A stretch of 64,000 nt of DNA from Carallia brachiata (Eukaryota; Streptophyta; Magnoliopsida; Malpighiales; Rhizophoraceae): NCBI GenBank assembly GCA_021464245.1, contig JADCRB010000067.1:3193908-3257907 (forward strand). Reading direction: 5' to 3'. A program made the translations under genes and the position numbers. Each line of letters opens with the position of its first letter. Position 1 is the stretch's first letter. A model generated the notes under the pieces. That model was not told where the DNA came from. It saw only the letters and a program-made list of their open reading frames with translations, and searched no databases. Below are positions 33,279 to 46,308 of the stretch, piece by piece.

Positions 33279-35109
33279 TTTATGAGTTCAAATTCTACAA
33301 CAGAAAGACAATGTTTAGTGTGTCGTATTAAAGATTATGAAAAAAGAAAAAAAAAACACACACACACAGAGATCGAGGAGGGGAAAAGGTTCTTGATTTC
33401 CCTTTCATCGAAAGATCGTCGGAAAGAAGACATCAAATCCAAATATTGAATTACGGAAATACTACTTGTTGAATTGAAACGCAGTCAAGTAGACGGGCCA
33501 AGAAGAGGAAGAAGAAGGGCCACGAGAAGCAAACGTACCATAAAAACGCCGCGATTGAGTAAATCCATTAATGAAGAGCGAGCGACTCTCGTCTCCGGGC
33601 CAGGCGGGCCGAAGGTTTTGTAGCTCACACTTCTTATGCCACAGTCCACACTAGTACACAAGCCCAAAGCGTGACAGAGGGAAGGGCCACCGACCATATC
33701 AGAGCCGATGCGTCTTGAAGAAGTTTTTTTTTTTTTTTTTTTTTCAGAGCGGAAGAGTCTTGAATAAGTCAACTTGCACAAGTCATTATCACAAGCCAGT
33801 ATCTAGTGGGATTGGAAGTTATTATTACATGAATAGAAAGAAACTGAAACGCCATAATAACTTTTGCTCAATTAAAATTTTAATAATTAGTTTAAAATAT
33901 TTATTATTATTATTCAACTAAGATCTAATATTTTAAAATTTGTTTAATTCATATTAATAATTATTCATATATGTTTGAAATTTACAAAATACAAATACAA
34001 AAGGTTAAATAAAAAATAATTTACAAAAAATCTAAAATATTTCTAAATTCCTCTTGAAAAATATTTTCAAATTAACTTTTTGCTCAAGAAATAAATGCTC
34101 ATAGTTTAAATTTTTTTATTTGTTGTTTGTTTTCAAAACATGCTCTTAAATTATTTTTTATTTGTTTAAATAAATGAATACTCATAATTTATTTTTAAAA
34201 TTTTTTATTTAAATAAAATATAAATAAAAATACACTTTTTATTGAATCATTGACACAAATGAATTTTGGTGTCCGTGGATAGGCAGATTTGTTAGTAAGA
34301 AAACATTAAATAAACACAAAATAATAGTTATAAAATTTATATGTGAAATTTAAATTATTAAATTATAATAAAATTTGTTAAAATTTTAAAAAAATTACAT
34401 GTCTTGTATACCGTAAATTATATGTACGTAGTAGTACCTTAATAATAATAGCAACGTCTCTTCTTTTCCCAAATGCTTACGCTTGCGCTGTGTTTGGCAA
34501 TTTTTTCACAAAAAAGGAAAAAAAAGAAAAAATTTTAAATTTTTATTTTATTTTTTTACTTATTTTCTATCAATCCACATAATTACTTATTATCCTTTTT
34601 TATAAATTATTATTTATTTTTTTCTCATAATTTTTTTAATAATTATTTTTTATTAATTATAATATTATCATAATTATTATTTTTTTTTCACTTTTTATTC
34701 AATTTTTTAAAATCATCTCACCGACCTTGACCTGACATGATCGATGAGACCGACCGACGTGACCAAATGTTCCTCTCGCTTTCCCTTTTTTTTTTTTTTT
34801 TCGAGAAACACCTTTTAAACAGGAAATTGAAAGGATCTGATGAGTCGTAGCCACATGATAATCAAAATTATTAGGTTACTAAAAATATGTTAAATTTTAA
34901 AAATAAAAAAACCCCTTCCATATCATTTACTAATTAAGAGTTTTTTTTATGCTCTTTTACAATATATTTAAACATATAATTAAAAGGTAGTAGTCACATA
35001 ATAATTTAAATTATTAAATTATTAAAAATATTTTAAATTTAAAAATAAAAGAAAACCTGTTTTATACTATTTATTAATTGAGAGTTTTTTTATGCTCCTT
35101 TACAATGTA

Positions 35110-35480
35110 TTTAAATTGAGAGAAAGATGTGTAAAAAAAAAAGTTATAAAAATAAAAATTTTGAAAAAATAAAATTATTTAAATAAGTAAAAAAAATTAT
35201 GAGAAAAAAGTGAGAAAAAAATTATGAGAAAAAAGTGAGAAAAAAATTATGAGAAAAAAGTGAGAAAAAAAATAAATAATAATTAATAAGAAAAAATTTA
35301 TAAGAAAAATAAATTATTTAAATAGAGAAAAATATATTTAAAAATAAATAAATAGTAATGTGTGAATATATATATAAAATAAATTATTGAGATAAAAAAA
35401 ATTATTAAAAACTTTTAAAAAAATAATAATCATATTCGTTTTTTTCCTTTCTCCTCTTTTCTCTAGAAATCCAAACCATT
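35110..35480. repeat. AT-rich MITE-like repeat
   Basis: The left end (GTATTTAAATTGAGAGAAAG) and the right end (CTTTTCTCTAGAAATCCAAAC) are weakly inverted, with A-rich sequence on the left and a pyrimidine-rich end on the right. It resembles 6867-7133 and 9738-10008. A 25-bp tandem repeat sits inside. Confidence 0.35.
35197..35271. repeat. Three tandem copies of a 25-bp A-rich unit
   Basis: The word TTATGAG followed by an A-run, GTGAG and another A-run repeats with a period of exactly 25 bases at 35197, 35222 and 35247. Confidence 0.85.
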
Positions 35481-35708
35481 AGGTATCGACCGAATCTTAC
35501 TCATTCTGAGGAGCGGTCGGGGTTGTTGGCTTGAGTTCAAATTCGAGTCCAGTTTCCACGTCAGTTATCTCTAAACACTTCACTTTGTCGTTGAAACGAC
35601 CGCGTTTGTTTCGCATGTTCCGGAGGTTATTGTCAGTTTCCTTTCCTGCTCGGTGGTGGTGAAACTTGAGAGAAACAGACAAGCTCCGAAAACAAAAAAA
35701 ACAAAAAA

Positions 35709-38700
35709 ATGAGGCTTCTTAATCTTCTCGGCCGGTATTCCCGAAGAAATGGCCTAATTTATTTGAATGATGGAGGGGGAGCCCGCGGCCTCAGTGGTTT
35801 AGCTTCTACTTCAAAGTCATCCGAGCCGGAACTCGAAGACTTCACGGATTACCTGGACTCCCTCAGGAACTACGAGAAATTGGGCGTCCCAAAGGGCGCA
35901 GGTACGGATTCCGACCGAGGTTTCGATCTCGATCCCATGACCCGGCTCTTGCACCGACTTGGTATTCCTCAGTCGAAGTTCAAGGTCCAACCTTTTTCTT
36001 TTTTTTTTTTGTCCTTTTAATTCTCTGTCTTAACTTCCTTATTCGCCTTGGAGTCTTTGCTTGCTTCATCCAACTGTTTTTCGACTCCCAGTTTAATTGG
36101 GCGGGGGGAAGGGAAGTTTAATGAAATGTATATGTAGGCCATCCACATTGCCGGGACGAAAGGAAAGGGATCAACTGCGGCCTTCATCTCCAACATTTTG
36201 CGTGCGCAGGGATATTCTGTTGGCTGTTACACTAGGTAGGTGTTCACTTCTCTCCTAACTTTTTTATTCGTTTTAGTTTTATGTTCGGTGACTCTTCTTG
36301 TCGAATAACTACTATAATCTATCAAAAACTACGTTGTCCTCTCCTCCAAGCAGCCCACATATCTTGAGCATAAGGGAGCGCATGTCCTTGGGAAAATCAG
36401 GTGAGCCGGTGTCCGCGGAGCGATTAAATAGTCTCTTCCAGCAGATTAGGCCGAAACTCGACGAGGCAATTCAGCACGAGAAAGGGCGTTTAAGTCATTT
36501 TGAGGTATCTGTATCAACTTGAAGTCGACGATCTTCTTGTTTTATTTCGGTCTTATTTCCTAACACTCAAAATGAGATAGTATAGCTTGCAGAAGGGAAG
36601 CCTGTCTGGCCAAATTTACATCCTTTTTGGTTCTTGTCTGTGCACTATACATTCTGCTAGTGGGATACACTGTTTTATTGTTGCTATATAAATTGGCCAC
36701 CTTTTGATTGAATAGCAGAAATTCCCAGGTTCTTACAGCCATAGCATTCACCTTGTTTGCTGAAGAGAAAGTTGACATTGCAGTTATCGAGGTTATTTAT
36801 TTTCATTCTCCCTTATTCTTCTTTTTTTTTTGTCAGAAAATATTGGAAACAATTTGTCGGAGAATTTTTTTGGAACTTGTAAATGTAGCTATGTAGTCTG
36901 TACATTTGCTGATTATCTGTTTCATTGACATGAATCTGTATAAAGCTCCTGATATTCTCTGCGAGAGAAATTGATACAGAGCCAAGTTCTGGTTGTAATG
37001 TTGGGCTCTGGCTTACTCGTATTCAACAGGCTGGGCTTGGCGGTGCTCGGGATGCTACAAATGTAATTTCTAACTCTCAACTTCTGGCAGCAGTTATAAC
37101 CACAATAGGTGAGGAACATTTAGCAGCATTGGGAGGTTCACTGGAAAGCATTGCAATGGCAAAGGCAGGAATAATAAAAAATTTTTGTCCAGTTAGGTTA
37201 TTCTCCATCTGTCTGTTTATGTTTTGTTTGCCTGATTATCAGGTTAATTTGAACTAAACTTCAAATGAATATGAAATATAGTTAATTTACTAGTCATCTG
37301 ATTATTTCTCTGTTCTCTGTGTGCAATTTCAGCTATACTGTTCTCTTTGTGTGTCTTATCCTTTCTTTGGTCGATTTTGCTAATCTTTATTAGAACCTAT
37401 TGGTACCCAATCCATTGGGGTGGATTGTTAGCTATTCTGTTATAAGGACTTTATGATAACATGTTACAACTACCACTAACTTTGATGCTTTATAGGAGCC
37501 AGCAATAGTGGTTATTGATTTCACACCTATAGTGTTCTATCCCTTAACAAAGCCAAGCCTGACTTAAACTTTATTAGATTGATTAATGAAAATTTAATTA
37601 GTATTAGCTGGTGGACCTATATGCGACGTAGATTTGTCAATCATGTTATTTGCTGATCCATCCTGTACTTATGATTCATGATAATAAGTCGATAACTAAT
37701 ATCTTGCCATTAGGTGATACTGCCCTAAAGTGACAAGCAATGGCACCTAACAGATATGTTATCTCTTTAGCAATTTAGCAGTATCTTCTATATATTTGAT
37801 GTTGGTTTTACTGAACAGACAAAGGATGCTGCCTGTGATTTACTACACCATGTAATGTGTCTATGAAATCCAATATTGTATAATACGATCATTTATGGGT
37901 TTTATTTTGTCACAGCTTTCGTTTTCATTTTGTTTTGTATAAAAACATGCATCCCTCAGTCTTTTAAATTTCTTGGCTTCAATTTTGCAGTTGGTTTTGG
38001 GTGGACCTTTTCTTCCACATATTGAGTGTATACTTCGTGATTATGCTTATCTCAAGTCTTCACCTGTGGTATTAGCATCTGATACTGGAGTGAAGACTAC
38101 TGTTAAAGGCATTGGCATGCTTGGTGGGAGACCATACCAACTGAGTGACATAATGATACAAATTGATGGGAGTTTCCGGCTGGTACACTCTTAAACATTG
38201 CTTTTGAATATTTGAACATTTTAATCTTTTTTTTTAGCCTCTGACTATTATTTATATTCAAAGCTTGTTCTTCAATGCAGTCAATTGAGTTGTCAGATTT
38301 GAAGGTCCAGATGCTTGGAAGTCACCAACTTCAGAATGCATCTACTGCAGTATGCACGGCGCTCTGCCTCCATGATCAAGGTGGCTGCATTTTTGCACAT
38401 GGCCTGTTTGGCTTTGCCATTTGACTACTTTGACTAGACCAAAATATTTTGGGGTTCAATGATAGGATCATTCATTTTTGGGCTACACCAATAGGCGCCC
38501 CTTCTGTTAATTTGCAGAGAATGCTTTGCCCTCTTATTTAGGCATAGGTTGTCTGTAACTTACCCTGCCATGCTTGTATGCTGCCATGCATTGAACTTTG
38601 CGCAAGTTGATCTCTGGCGGCCTTTCCTTTGCTAAATCCTATTGCATCAAATGTTTTGGTAGTTCCATCAGTGATTATTTGTGAACTTGCTGGCTTCTCT

Positions 38701-40001
38701 GTTCCCCTTATTTTTTCTGATAGTTTTGGCTTGCCTATGTTTTAGTCACTTTGTATTTGTGACCTTATTATCCTAAAAGATTCACCTAAATTTTATTGCA
38801 AATTGAGTAAACCTGTAAGAATCATCAGAACACGTTTGTGGCCAGCTCTACATGGTTGGATACTGATTGTTGAGCCTAGATTTGGTACTTAGAATTAGGC
38901 CAATTCTCTTATTGTTTCTTGTGATTCACATATCAGGATGGAGGATTTCAGAGGAATCTATTAGGACTGGTTTGGAGAATACATGCTTGATTGGAAGATG
39001 TCAATTTTTGACACCCAAGGAATCTAGCGCATTAGGTCTGCCTGGAGCAACAGTATTGCTTGATGGAGGTTGCTTCTCATTTTTCTTTACTTTTGTTCTT
39101 GATGCTCTCAATGGTGATGATGTTGTTCACGGTTTTATCATTCATCAAGTTTTTGTGTGCACTCCTGGCTGTTATTTCTCCTAAGTTGAGCACTCACTAA
39201 ATCTCCACTGTAACTGTCTTCTCAGCTCATACCAAAGAGTCCGCCAAGGCTTTGGTGGACACTATACAAAAGTCATTTCCAAAGGCACGTTTGGGCCTTG
39301 TGGTTGCAATGGCTAGCGACAAGGACCACGTAGCTTTTGCCAGAGAATTCCTTTCAAGTATGTTCCCTGTAACACTATGTGTGCTTGCGACTGCCATTTT
39401 GACATTGTTATACTTTGTGTGCTTGGAGGTTCTAATTGTTTGCAAATCTTGAAAAATGCTAGTAGTTTTTATCTCACTTCTCATGCTAAGCCCTTACTTG
39501 CTGTCAATCCTAAATGTTGCTGAGGAAGCAAATGTTTCATGGTCTTTCTATCTCAAGTCTCAGACGCAGAGAATGATCTAAATTGGATAATATACATATT
39601 TTTTTTCAGCCGGACAATTAGCTGTTGTCTCCCTGATAGAAAATGAAATTGGTGGAGGGAAACATCGAACAACTCCCACTTCTGTTTTAAGGGATTGCTG
39701 GATCCAAGCCTCTCAACAATTGGGTGTCGACGTTCTTCACGATGACATGGGAGAATACCAAGAATTATTGAAGGATCAGTTTCTTTCTAGTGGAGGGGTC
39801 TCAGAAAACAGAATCGTATTGCATGCAGCTAATGACTGGCTTGAAGTGTTGGGTCATATTCGGTGTGCAAATGATATTCTTAGACTCAGAACACGGAATC
39901 AACAAAGTGTCCTTGTGGTCACGGGATCTCTACACATTGTTGCATCAGTTTTAGCTGCTCTTTACAAGCACAATGCTCTTTCTGCCAGTATGGATGACTA
40001 G
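35709..40001 (+). CDS. DHFS: Dihydrofolate synthetase (DHFS), mitochondrial folate synthesis
   Basis: Ten exons (35709-35984, 36138-36235, 36354-36504, 36729-36791, 37030-37191, 37991-38182, 38281-38380, 38937-39068, 39226-39357, 39610-40001), phase-consistent, give 565 residues. It belongs to the Mur-ligase/FolC superfamily and adds glutamate to dihydropteroate with ATP, the step before DHFR. The ATP-binding loop GTKGKGST is at residues 98-105; other family blocks are [73 protein letters not shown] and [13 protein letters not shown]. It resembles Arabidopsis DHFS (At5g41480, GLA1) along its length and lacks features of polyglutamylating FPGS. The arginine-rich first ~40 residues fit a mitochondrial presequence. 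Exon 5 has two donors five bases apart; only the first keeps frame. Confidence 0.95.
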
Positions 40002-42148
40002 TTTTTCTCTGGCTTAAATCAGTTTTTTTTTTTTTTTTTTTTTTTTTGCATCAGCTTTAGATGCTCTTTTTTCCATCCGCTGATTGTGGCAGTTCCCGTT
40101 TAGAAAGTCCATTCAAAGCTGCCCTTTTTTCTGATTTGGATATTTTACATTCCCAGCCGGAAAGACAAGGACCTAAATGACACATATACCCTCCGACCTA
40201 GCCAGTCTGGCGTTTCCATCGGAATCCACCCAGTTCAAAGCGTCGTAAATTAAAAGTGTCCAGATTCCTGGTCCAAGTCTTCGGCAGTTCCATACGGGCA
40301 AGTATCTTTTACCAGAGCTTTCCCTTGCCAAATTTCCGCCGAAAAGGAGTTAAGCTCAGCCTCCTTTAAGGGCTAAAATTGTTTGATATTTTTCAGCACA
40401 AAAAAGTTTCCAACACGTTGAGACCAATTCAAGGCCTCAATCATTTGTTTAATTATGTACCTCAATTCAACACGATATGAGCTTTTAAAAAAAAAAGAAA
40501 AAAGAAAAAGAAAATTGAGCTGCACAATGATGAGTAATTCACTAATTCTTTCTAATTTGAATATGAGCTGTCTAAAATAAAGTCCAAGTTCTCAACCGCG
40601 AAGATGTTTCTTTGGGACAGTTTATTTCATTTGTTGCAAATTTATTTGTGCTAATCGTTGCTATTCACTATAGAAAAATTGTTCATTAGTGAAATGGCAA
40701 CCAGTGTAGTGTAAAGTCGAATGACGTTGCGTGTTAATGTTGAGTAATAATGAGTAATAAAAGCATTACACATGGAAAAGAATAAGAAAAATATACTTCA
40801 GCAGGTCAATTTATAGGAAAAATACGATAATTTATCATGATTATGCATGATATAGGGAAGTTCAAATAGTATCAGAGGACCCTATCGTATTAATTTAGAC
40901 GTTTTACAGTTCTCAAAAAGAAAAAAGGAAAGTACGGTGCTTTAAGATGCCAATTTACCCAAAAGTTGCAATTCTCAGAAATGTTGCTAGATTTTTGAGA
41001 GAATGATTATTTATGCATGCATGTGGCCAACAGTTCAGTTGATATCACATGGGATTTTTATTCCTTATTCACTAACTGAAAGAGCATGGGAATTCAAGTA
41101 GATCCCATCTTCGCATGTTTTAGTTTTCGAATTTCACGGAGTAAGCCATCATATGCATATCAATTCTTGTTGTTTCTGTAGTTAGTTAAGTGAGTGCACA
41201 TCCAAACCTTTTAACTACAAGACATGCCAAAATGAAGGGAAAAAAAAAAAAGGAAAAATCTTAGATCACAAGATGTATGTTGCAAACACATTAAGTTGAC
41301 AAGGCTATCCGAGCTCCAGCAATTACACGCGCTGCCAATAATGTGAAGTCTCACATTTTTTTTCTTTTTTTTTATTTTATAAAAATGTTCCTTCGTGACA
41401 AAATTTTATAATCGCAGTTCACAAGATCTTAATTCTTTTTTTTTTTTTTGGTTAATTAATTAGCTTCCTGCCGTTTCATGGCACGACGGGCAAGAAGACA
41501 TAACCTGTCATGCATATATGTGACAAAACGTCTGGTCATATTAGAATAAAAAAAATTTAAATTTAAAAATACTATTAAATATAATTAAAATAATATTAAA
41601 TATATTTTAATTTTAATTTTTTTTAAAAAATATAATTATATATTTGTAATAGCTGATTATGTAATAAGACTCTAATTTGTTAGTTTGTCGGGGGAATTGG
41701 GGTCATTGGAATGGCCGAGGGCGATGTAAGCAAAGGGTCGGAGCTCAACATCATTGCGATCACGTCATTGCATTTTGATTTTTTTTTGTTTTCCAAAGCA
41801 AAATTACTGTTAACAGAAACTACTTTCATTGGATCCAATAATCATGTCCAGCAAGAAAGCAATCATACTCTTTCAACAAAGAATATTACCTAAAAAAGAC
41901 AAACACTGTCTATTAACATCAGTATAAGTATTTATTATAAAAATTCACATTAATTATAATATCAAAGTACATATTAATTATTTATTTATTATATTACTTA
42001 TTATTTTTATTCTATATTTTAATTTAAGTATTAAAATATTAGCAACGAACCTTATTCAATACTCCTTAACTTGTCTTGTAAGAATGCCAGCCTGCTCAGC
42101 AACCTGGGCCGAACCCACTGACCACCGTCAAAACTCGCCACCGGCGGA

Positions 42149-42179
<31 letters not shown>

Positions 42180-42515
42180 CCTCTCTCATAGTCAGCCTGA
42201 TTTTCACCCTATATTTAGATTGATCAATTACCTTTTTTGTAATAAATATTTGATCTCTAACCCCATCTTAATTTGCATGATTGGGTCTATCATTGTCAAA
42301 CCAGAATTTCACTGCCTTGCTGGCTTCCAGGTTACCGTCTTCATTTTCGTATCCCCTTTTGCTTTGATTATTATTGATTGCTATTGTTATTATTTTTTTA
42401 CTGCATATACACAATAATCAACGCGTCCACCGAATTAAAATGGTCGGAACGCTTGAGTGGTTGTTCTGTTTTTTTTTTTTTTTTGTTGATCAAAAGCAAA
42501 CGCGCTTGAGTGGTT
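40002..42515. other. Intergenic DNA
   Basis: A long poly-T tract (40022-40047) follows the DHFS stop codon. The rest is AT-rich with short purine or pyrimidine runs. No gene is supported; the 60-codon frame at 41711 has no recognisable domain. Confidence 0.5.
42149..42187. repeat. (CT)n microsatellite
   Basis: A run of CT dinucleotides, with two CCTCC interruptions near its end, about 39 bases long. Confidence 0.9.
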
Positions 42516-42523
42516 GTTCAGCC

Positions 42524-43164
42524 CATGGATTTGAAAACCGGACCGGACCGGCCGGTTCAACCAGAAAAATCGGGAACCGGTCCTAAGTCCGGTCCGGTTC
42601 AAGTTTAAAAATGAAATTCGGACCGAACCGAAAAAAACCGGTCAAGAACCGGAAAAATCGGTCAAGAACCGGAAAACCGGGACCGGTTGAACCGGGTGAA
42701 CTGGTTCAATTTAAATTAAAAAATTTTAAATTATAATTTAACCCAAAACTTTATCTAAATTATAATTAAAACTCTAATTTTAACTAAAAATTCTAATTTA
42801 GTCCTCAATTGATTAAAATTTTCAATTTAATCTTTAAAATTTAAAAATTAATATTTAATCACTATTTATAAATATTATTTTTTAAATTAATTTTTTATAA
42901 ATTATTTTGTTAAATATACTAATTGTAATATCTTTAATGTATGTAAATATTAGTATAATTCTTAAAATACACTTTATTTTAAATATTTATTATCATTCTT
43001 ATATAATATAACATTTTATATAATTATATAAGCTATATAAAAATTTAATTTTTATATATTTAATATTAAATACCGGTTTAACCGCGGTTTTACCGGTCGA
43101 ACCGGTTGAACCTTGAACCTCTCAGTTTTTCGGTTCAATGACCGGTTCGGTTCTGAAAACCTTG
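42524..43164. mobile_element. Non-autonomous hAT-type element, 641 bp
   Basis: The left end CATGGATTTGAAAACCGG and the right end (reverse complement CAAGGTTTTCAGAACCGAAC) are imperfect inverted repeats. A perfect 8-bp target duplication GTTCAGCC flanks them at 42516-42523 and 43165-43172. Both subterminal regions are packed with ACCGGT, CCGGTTCA and GAACCGG words around an AT-rich core. No coding capacity. Same architecture as 1954-2734 and 29598-30040. Confidence 0.85.
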
Positions 43165-43363
43165 GTTCAGCCAGCAACTAAGACAGAAACATCATTAGAA
43201 GGTTAATTAATTTTTTTTTTTACCCAAGTAGAAAGGTTAATTAATTGGGCGAAGGAGAAATGGTCAGCAAATGGGACTTTCTGAATATCCTAGCTATTTC
43301 CTATGACCAAAGACCGGTCTTAATTGAGAAAATAGAAAAAAAAGGCAAGTAAACGTTTTTCTC

Positions 43364-43369
43364 AGTCAA
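43364..43369 (-). promoter_or_regulatory. W-box (TTGACT on the minus strand)
   Basis: A canonical TTGAC(C/T) WRKY-binding site about 385 bp before the WRKY start codon. A single W-box is common by chance, so auto- or cross-regulation is only suggested. Confidence 0.35.
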
Positions 43370-43683
43370 ACTTCTCCCTTTTCGAATCCGGGCTCTCTTC
43401 ATAACCCCGACCCATCTCTTCCTCGCCTCCTTATCAGGTTATTAATTTTTTCGCTTATATTTATTTATGCACACCTGCTCTTGCTGGTCGCACCAAAACC
43501 CAAGAAAAGAAGCTAGCTTTAATTAAATCCTTTACAATATCTCCTGCTTGCTTGTCGGAGGTTTTGCTTCTTTTATACCCTCCAGGATTCGTAGGAGGCA
43601 GTAGCAGAAATCAATTCTAAACATTTAAATTTAATGACCGCTTTCTGCCTGGTCATTACAGTGAATTTCTACCGCGTCTGCTG

Positions 43684-43691
43684 TATATAAA
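43684..43691 (+). promoter_or_regulatory. TATA box of the WRKY gene (TATATAAA)
   Basis: A consensus TATA element 60 bp before the start codon, implying a leader of about 30 bases. Confidence 0.65.
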
Positions 43692-43750
43692 GAACGTAGT
43701 CGGCTCTTTGGCCTAGTTGAATTCTGTTGCACTATTATTAGTAGTAGTGG

Positions 43751-46308
43751 ATGGAGAAAATGGGGGACCGGGGGCAAAAGAGTCTAATAGCAGAGCTGAC
43801 AGTGGGGAGGGAGACAGCAAGGCAGCTTCAAATCCATCTCAATGTGCCGTCTTCTTCTCGGGAAACCCGTGAAATGTTGGTCCAAAAGATCCTTGGTGCT
43901 TCCTACGAAAAGGCTCTCTCCATTGTAAATTTCAGCGGCCATCTGGACGAGCCACATCCCACTACCGGAGCTGCCATTCTAATGTCGGTGTCCCTGCCTT
44001 CTCAGAGTGAAAGTCTCCGGAGCGAAGAAGACTCTGCTGACCGGGACTCAAGGAGGAGGTATATATAAGCCCCCAAAACTTCCTCTCTACATATATTTTG
44101 ATTAATTAGGTGATATTATGATAATGGTACTTAATTATGCTATATTTATTTATGCTAAATTTTGTATCTTTCAATGTTAATTTTACAGACAAAGCATGCC
44201 AACGTGGACGCAGCAAGTGCGAGTTAGCCCAGGGATGGGACAAGAAGGGCCTCTGGACGATGGCTTTAGTTGGAGAAAATATGGGCAGAAAGGCATTCTT
44301 GGAGCCAGATATCCACGGTAAGCCCCTTGGCCATTTTCGACTTTTTGTTCGTGAGAAATGTGGAATTATGATTCTTTAAAGCATTTTTTTCTATCCAAAT
44401 CAAATTCATGCGTGATTGCGGAATCGTACGCGGTCTTCTTCTCGCCCAATTATGCACAGCCAAGTCTTGATCAGCCTGTGTCCTTCTATATATGTGAAGT
44501 CCGTTTGTCCTTTCTTTTTCCCTCCTTTTTGTTCATAGAAGAGCAATATTGCACACTATGTTGCGAGTACTTCAGTTGACCAGCTATGTCTCATGATATA
44601 GCATTATAACTAGATAGGTGCAGGCTAGCAGCAGCATCCTTTCTTTTTCCCTCCTTAAGCTGCTGCTTTCTTCACAGGGCTTGGCTACTTTTTTTTTTCC
44701 CTGATTATTTAGCTCATACTGGATTTCAAACTCGAAACAGGACTTGGCTACTACTTGCATGTACGTACGTATGCCGCCCACTTCCACGCCTACTTTAATG
44801 GTTATTCCCGCGAACGAAAAAGATAAGTGCACAGAAGTTTCGGTGCACTGAGTATGTAGTATAAATAAAATATTATATTTTTGTATTAAGAGGTATATAT
44901 ATTTATTAAAATATTATTTTTATATTATTTTTAAAAAAATTTTGAAAGAAATTTTTTTTTTGTCATAAATATCATATAAAATTAATATTTTACACTTTAA
45001 AATAACACTCATTAAAATTTGAAATCTAAAATTTAGTGTTTGTAAAAAAATTTTAAAAAAAAAAAAAAAGGATAAAAAGTGTTTTTTATAGTTTTTGGTA
45101 CGGAGTTGGGTCCTTCCACGAAATAGCTCCTGTTTACTTTGTCAATTAGGCAATCATGCAATTGCACCATTCCTTGCTTCAAAACTGTTGCGGCCACGAG
45201 ATAGGCTCTATGTTGTTTCCTAGTTCCCCGGCAAGCAGTACAACATTTTTCGCTATCGTTAATTAGTCCAAGGGTTCCCACTAACGACTAAATGATTGAA
45301 CCAAAAAAAAAAAAAGTTATAATATGAATCGAATCCCAAATTGCGGCACATATATGTTGGACTTGACTTTGCACTTGAAAACAAATAAATAAAAAAAAAC
45401 ATTAATCCTTACGATGCTAGACGCCAAGAATTCCATTGTGTCTCTTTATTTATTTGGTCTGAGGGAGGGACCAGATCTCAACTAGGAGACGACAGCCATT
45501 GGATTGTGCATCTTGATTAGTTATATCATCCTAACTATTATAATTACTAATAATTTTTCGTTTTACAAATAGTACTAATGAAAAATTGCTGTCCAAATGG
45601 TGACGTTGCAGAGGCTACTATAGATGTACTCATCGACATATCCAAGGTTGTTTGGCAACGAAGCAAGTACAAAGATCCGATTCAGACTCAACCATCTTTG
45701 AAATTACCTACCGCGGAAGGCATACTTGCAACCAAGCTAATTCCCACATGCTCCCTCCGAATTCACAGCCTCTCGAAAATATTCAAGAGCAGCCGATTAA
45801 CAATTCAACATTAGACCAGTGCCCCCAACAACAAACCAGCGCCCAACGTGGAGACACTAATTATCAGCAGCAGCAACCACAACATCAACAACAACAACAA
45901 CTGCTCTCGAACTTTTGCACCGGTCTTAAAGTCATAACCCAACAGCTGGACTCTCACGAGCAATCATTTCCTTCATTCCACTTCGCCGCTGCAACGTCGA
46001 GTGCTGTTCCCGGAAGTGATGCTGCTTTGTTTTCGTCATCCATGACGGACAACAGATTCATGGGAGCCTTTTCCACGTCGCTCATTTCTCCTTCGGCATC
46101 CGGGACCAATATCTACTTGTCGGTGCCGCCAAGCGGGATGCATGATTATAGCATTGGAGGGAATCAGAGTACTTTCCAGAATTCTGAGCTCGTTTCTGCC
46201 GCTACTTTGACCAGTACAAACCCTCCCCTTGTCGACTTGACTTTTCCGTTCGGCAATATGGAATCTGATCCCGATTTCACATTTGACAGTCGTGGATTCC
46301 TCGACTAA
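43751..46308 (+). CDS. Group III WRKY transcription factor (WRKY41/53/46-like)
   Basis: Three exons (43751-44058, 44189-44317, 45612-46308) give 377 residues. The WRKYGQK heptad is at residues 131-137. The zinc ligands C151, C159, H183 and C185 follow the C-X7-C-X23-H-X-C spacing that defines group III. The second intron interrupts the WRKY domain right after YPR, the conserved position for this class. The N-terminal block (ELTVGRETARQLQIHLNVPS) is typical of the WRKY30/41/46/53 branch. After the domain comes a glutamine-rich segment (QQQQPQHQQQQQ) and an acidic/serine-rich tail that may activate transcription. It acts in the nucleus on W-boxes; relatives control defence and senescence. The second intron is long (1294 bp). 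Confidence 0.95.

Larger units (their letters stand above)
33279..35708. other. Divergent intergenic region
   Basis: It separates the minus-strand coiled-coil gene from the plus-strand dihydrofolate synthetase. Contents are a (CA)n run near 33355-33368, a poly-T tract at 33723-33744, AT-rich repeats, a 25-bp tandem repeat and a MITE-like unit. No gene is supported. Confidence 0.5.

Noticed and set aside
33485..33781. 98-codon minus-strand frame with a lysine run
   Set aside because: The lysine run is a poly-T tract read in reverse; no domain and no conserved-looking motif.
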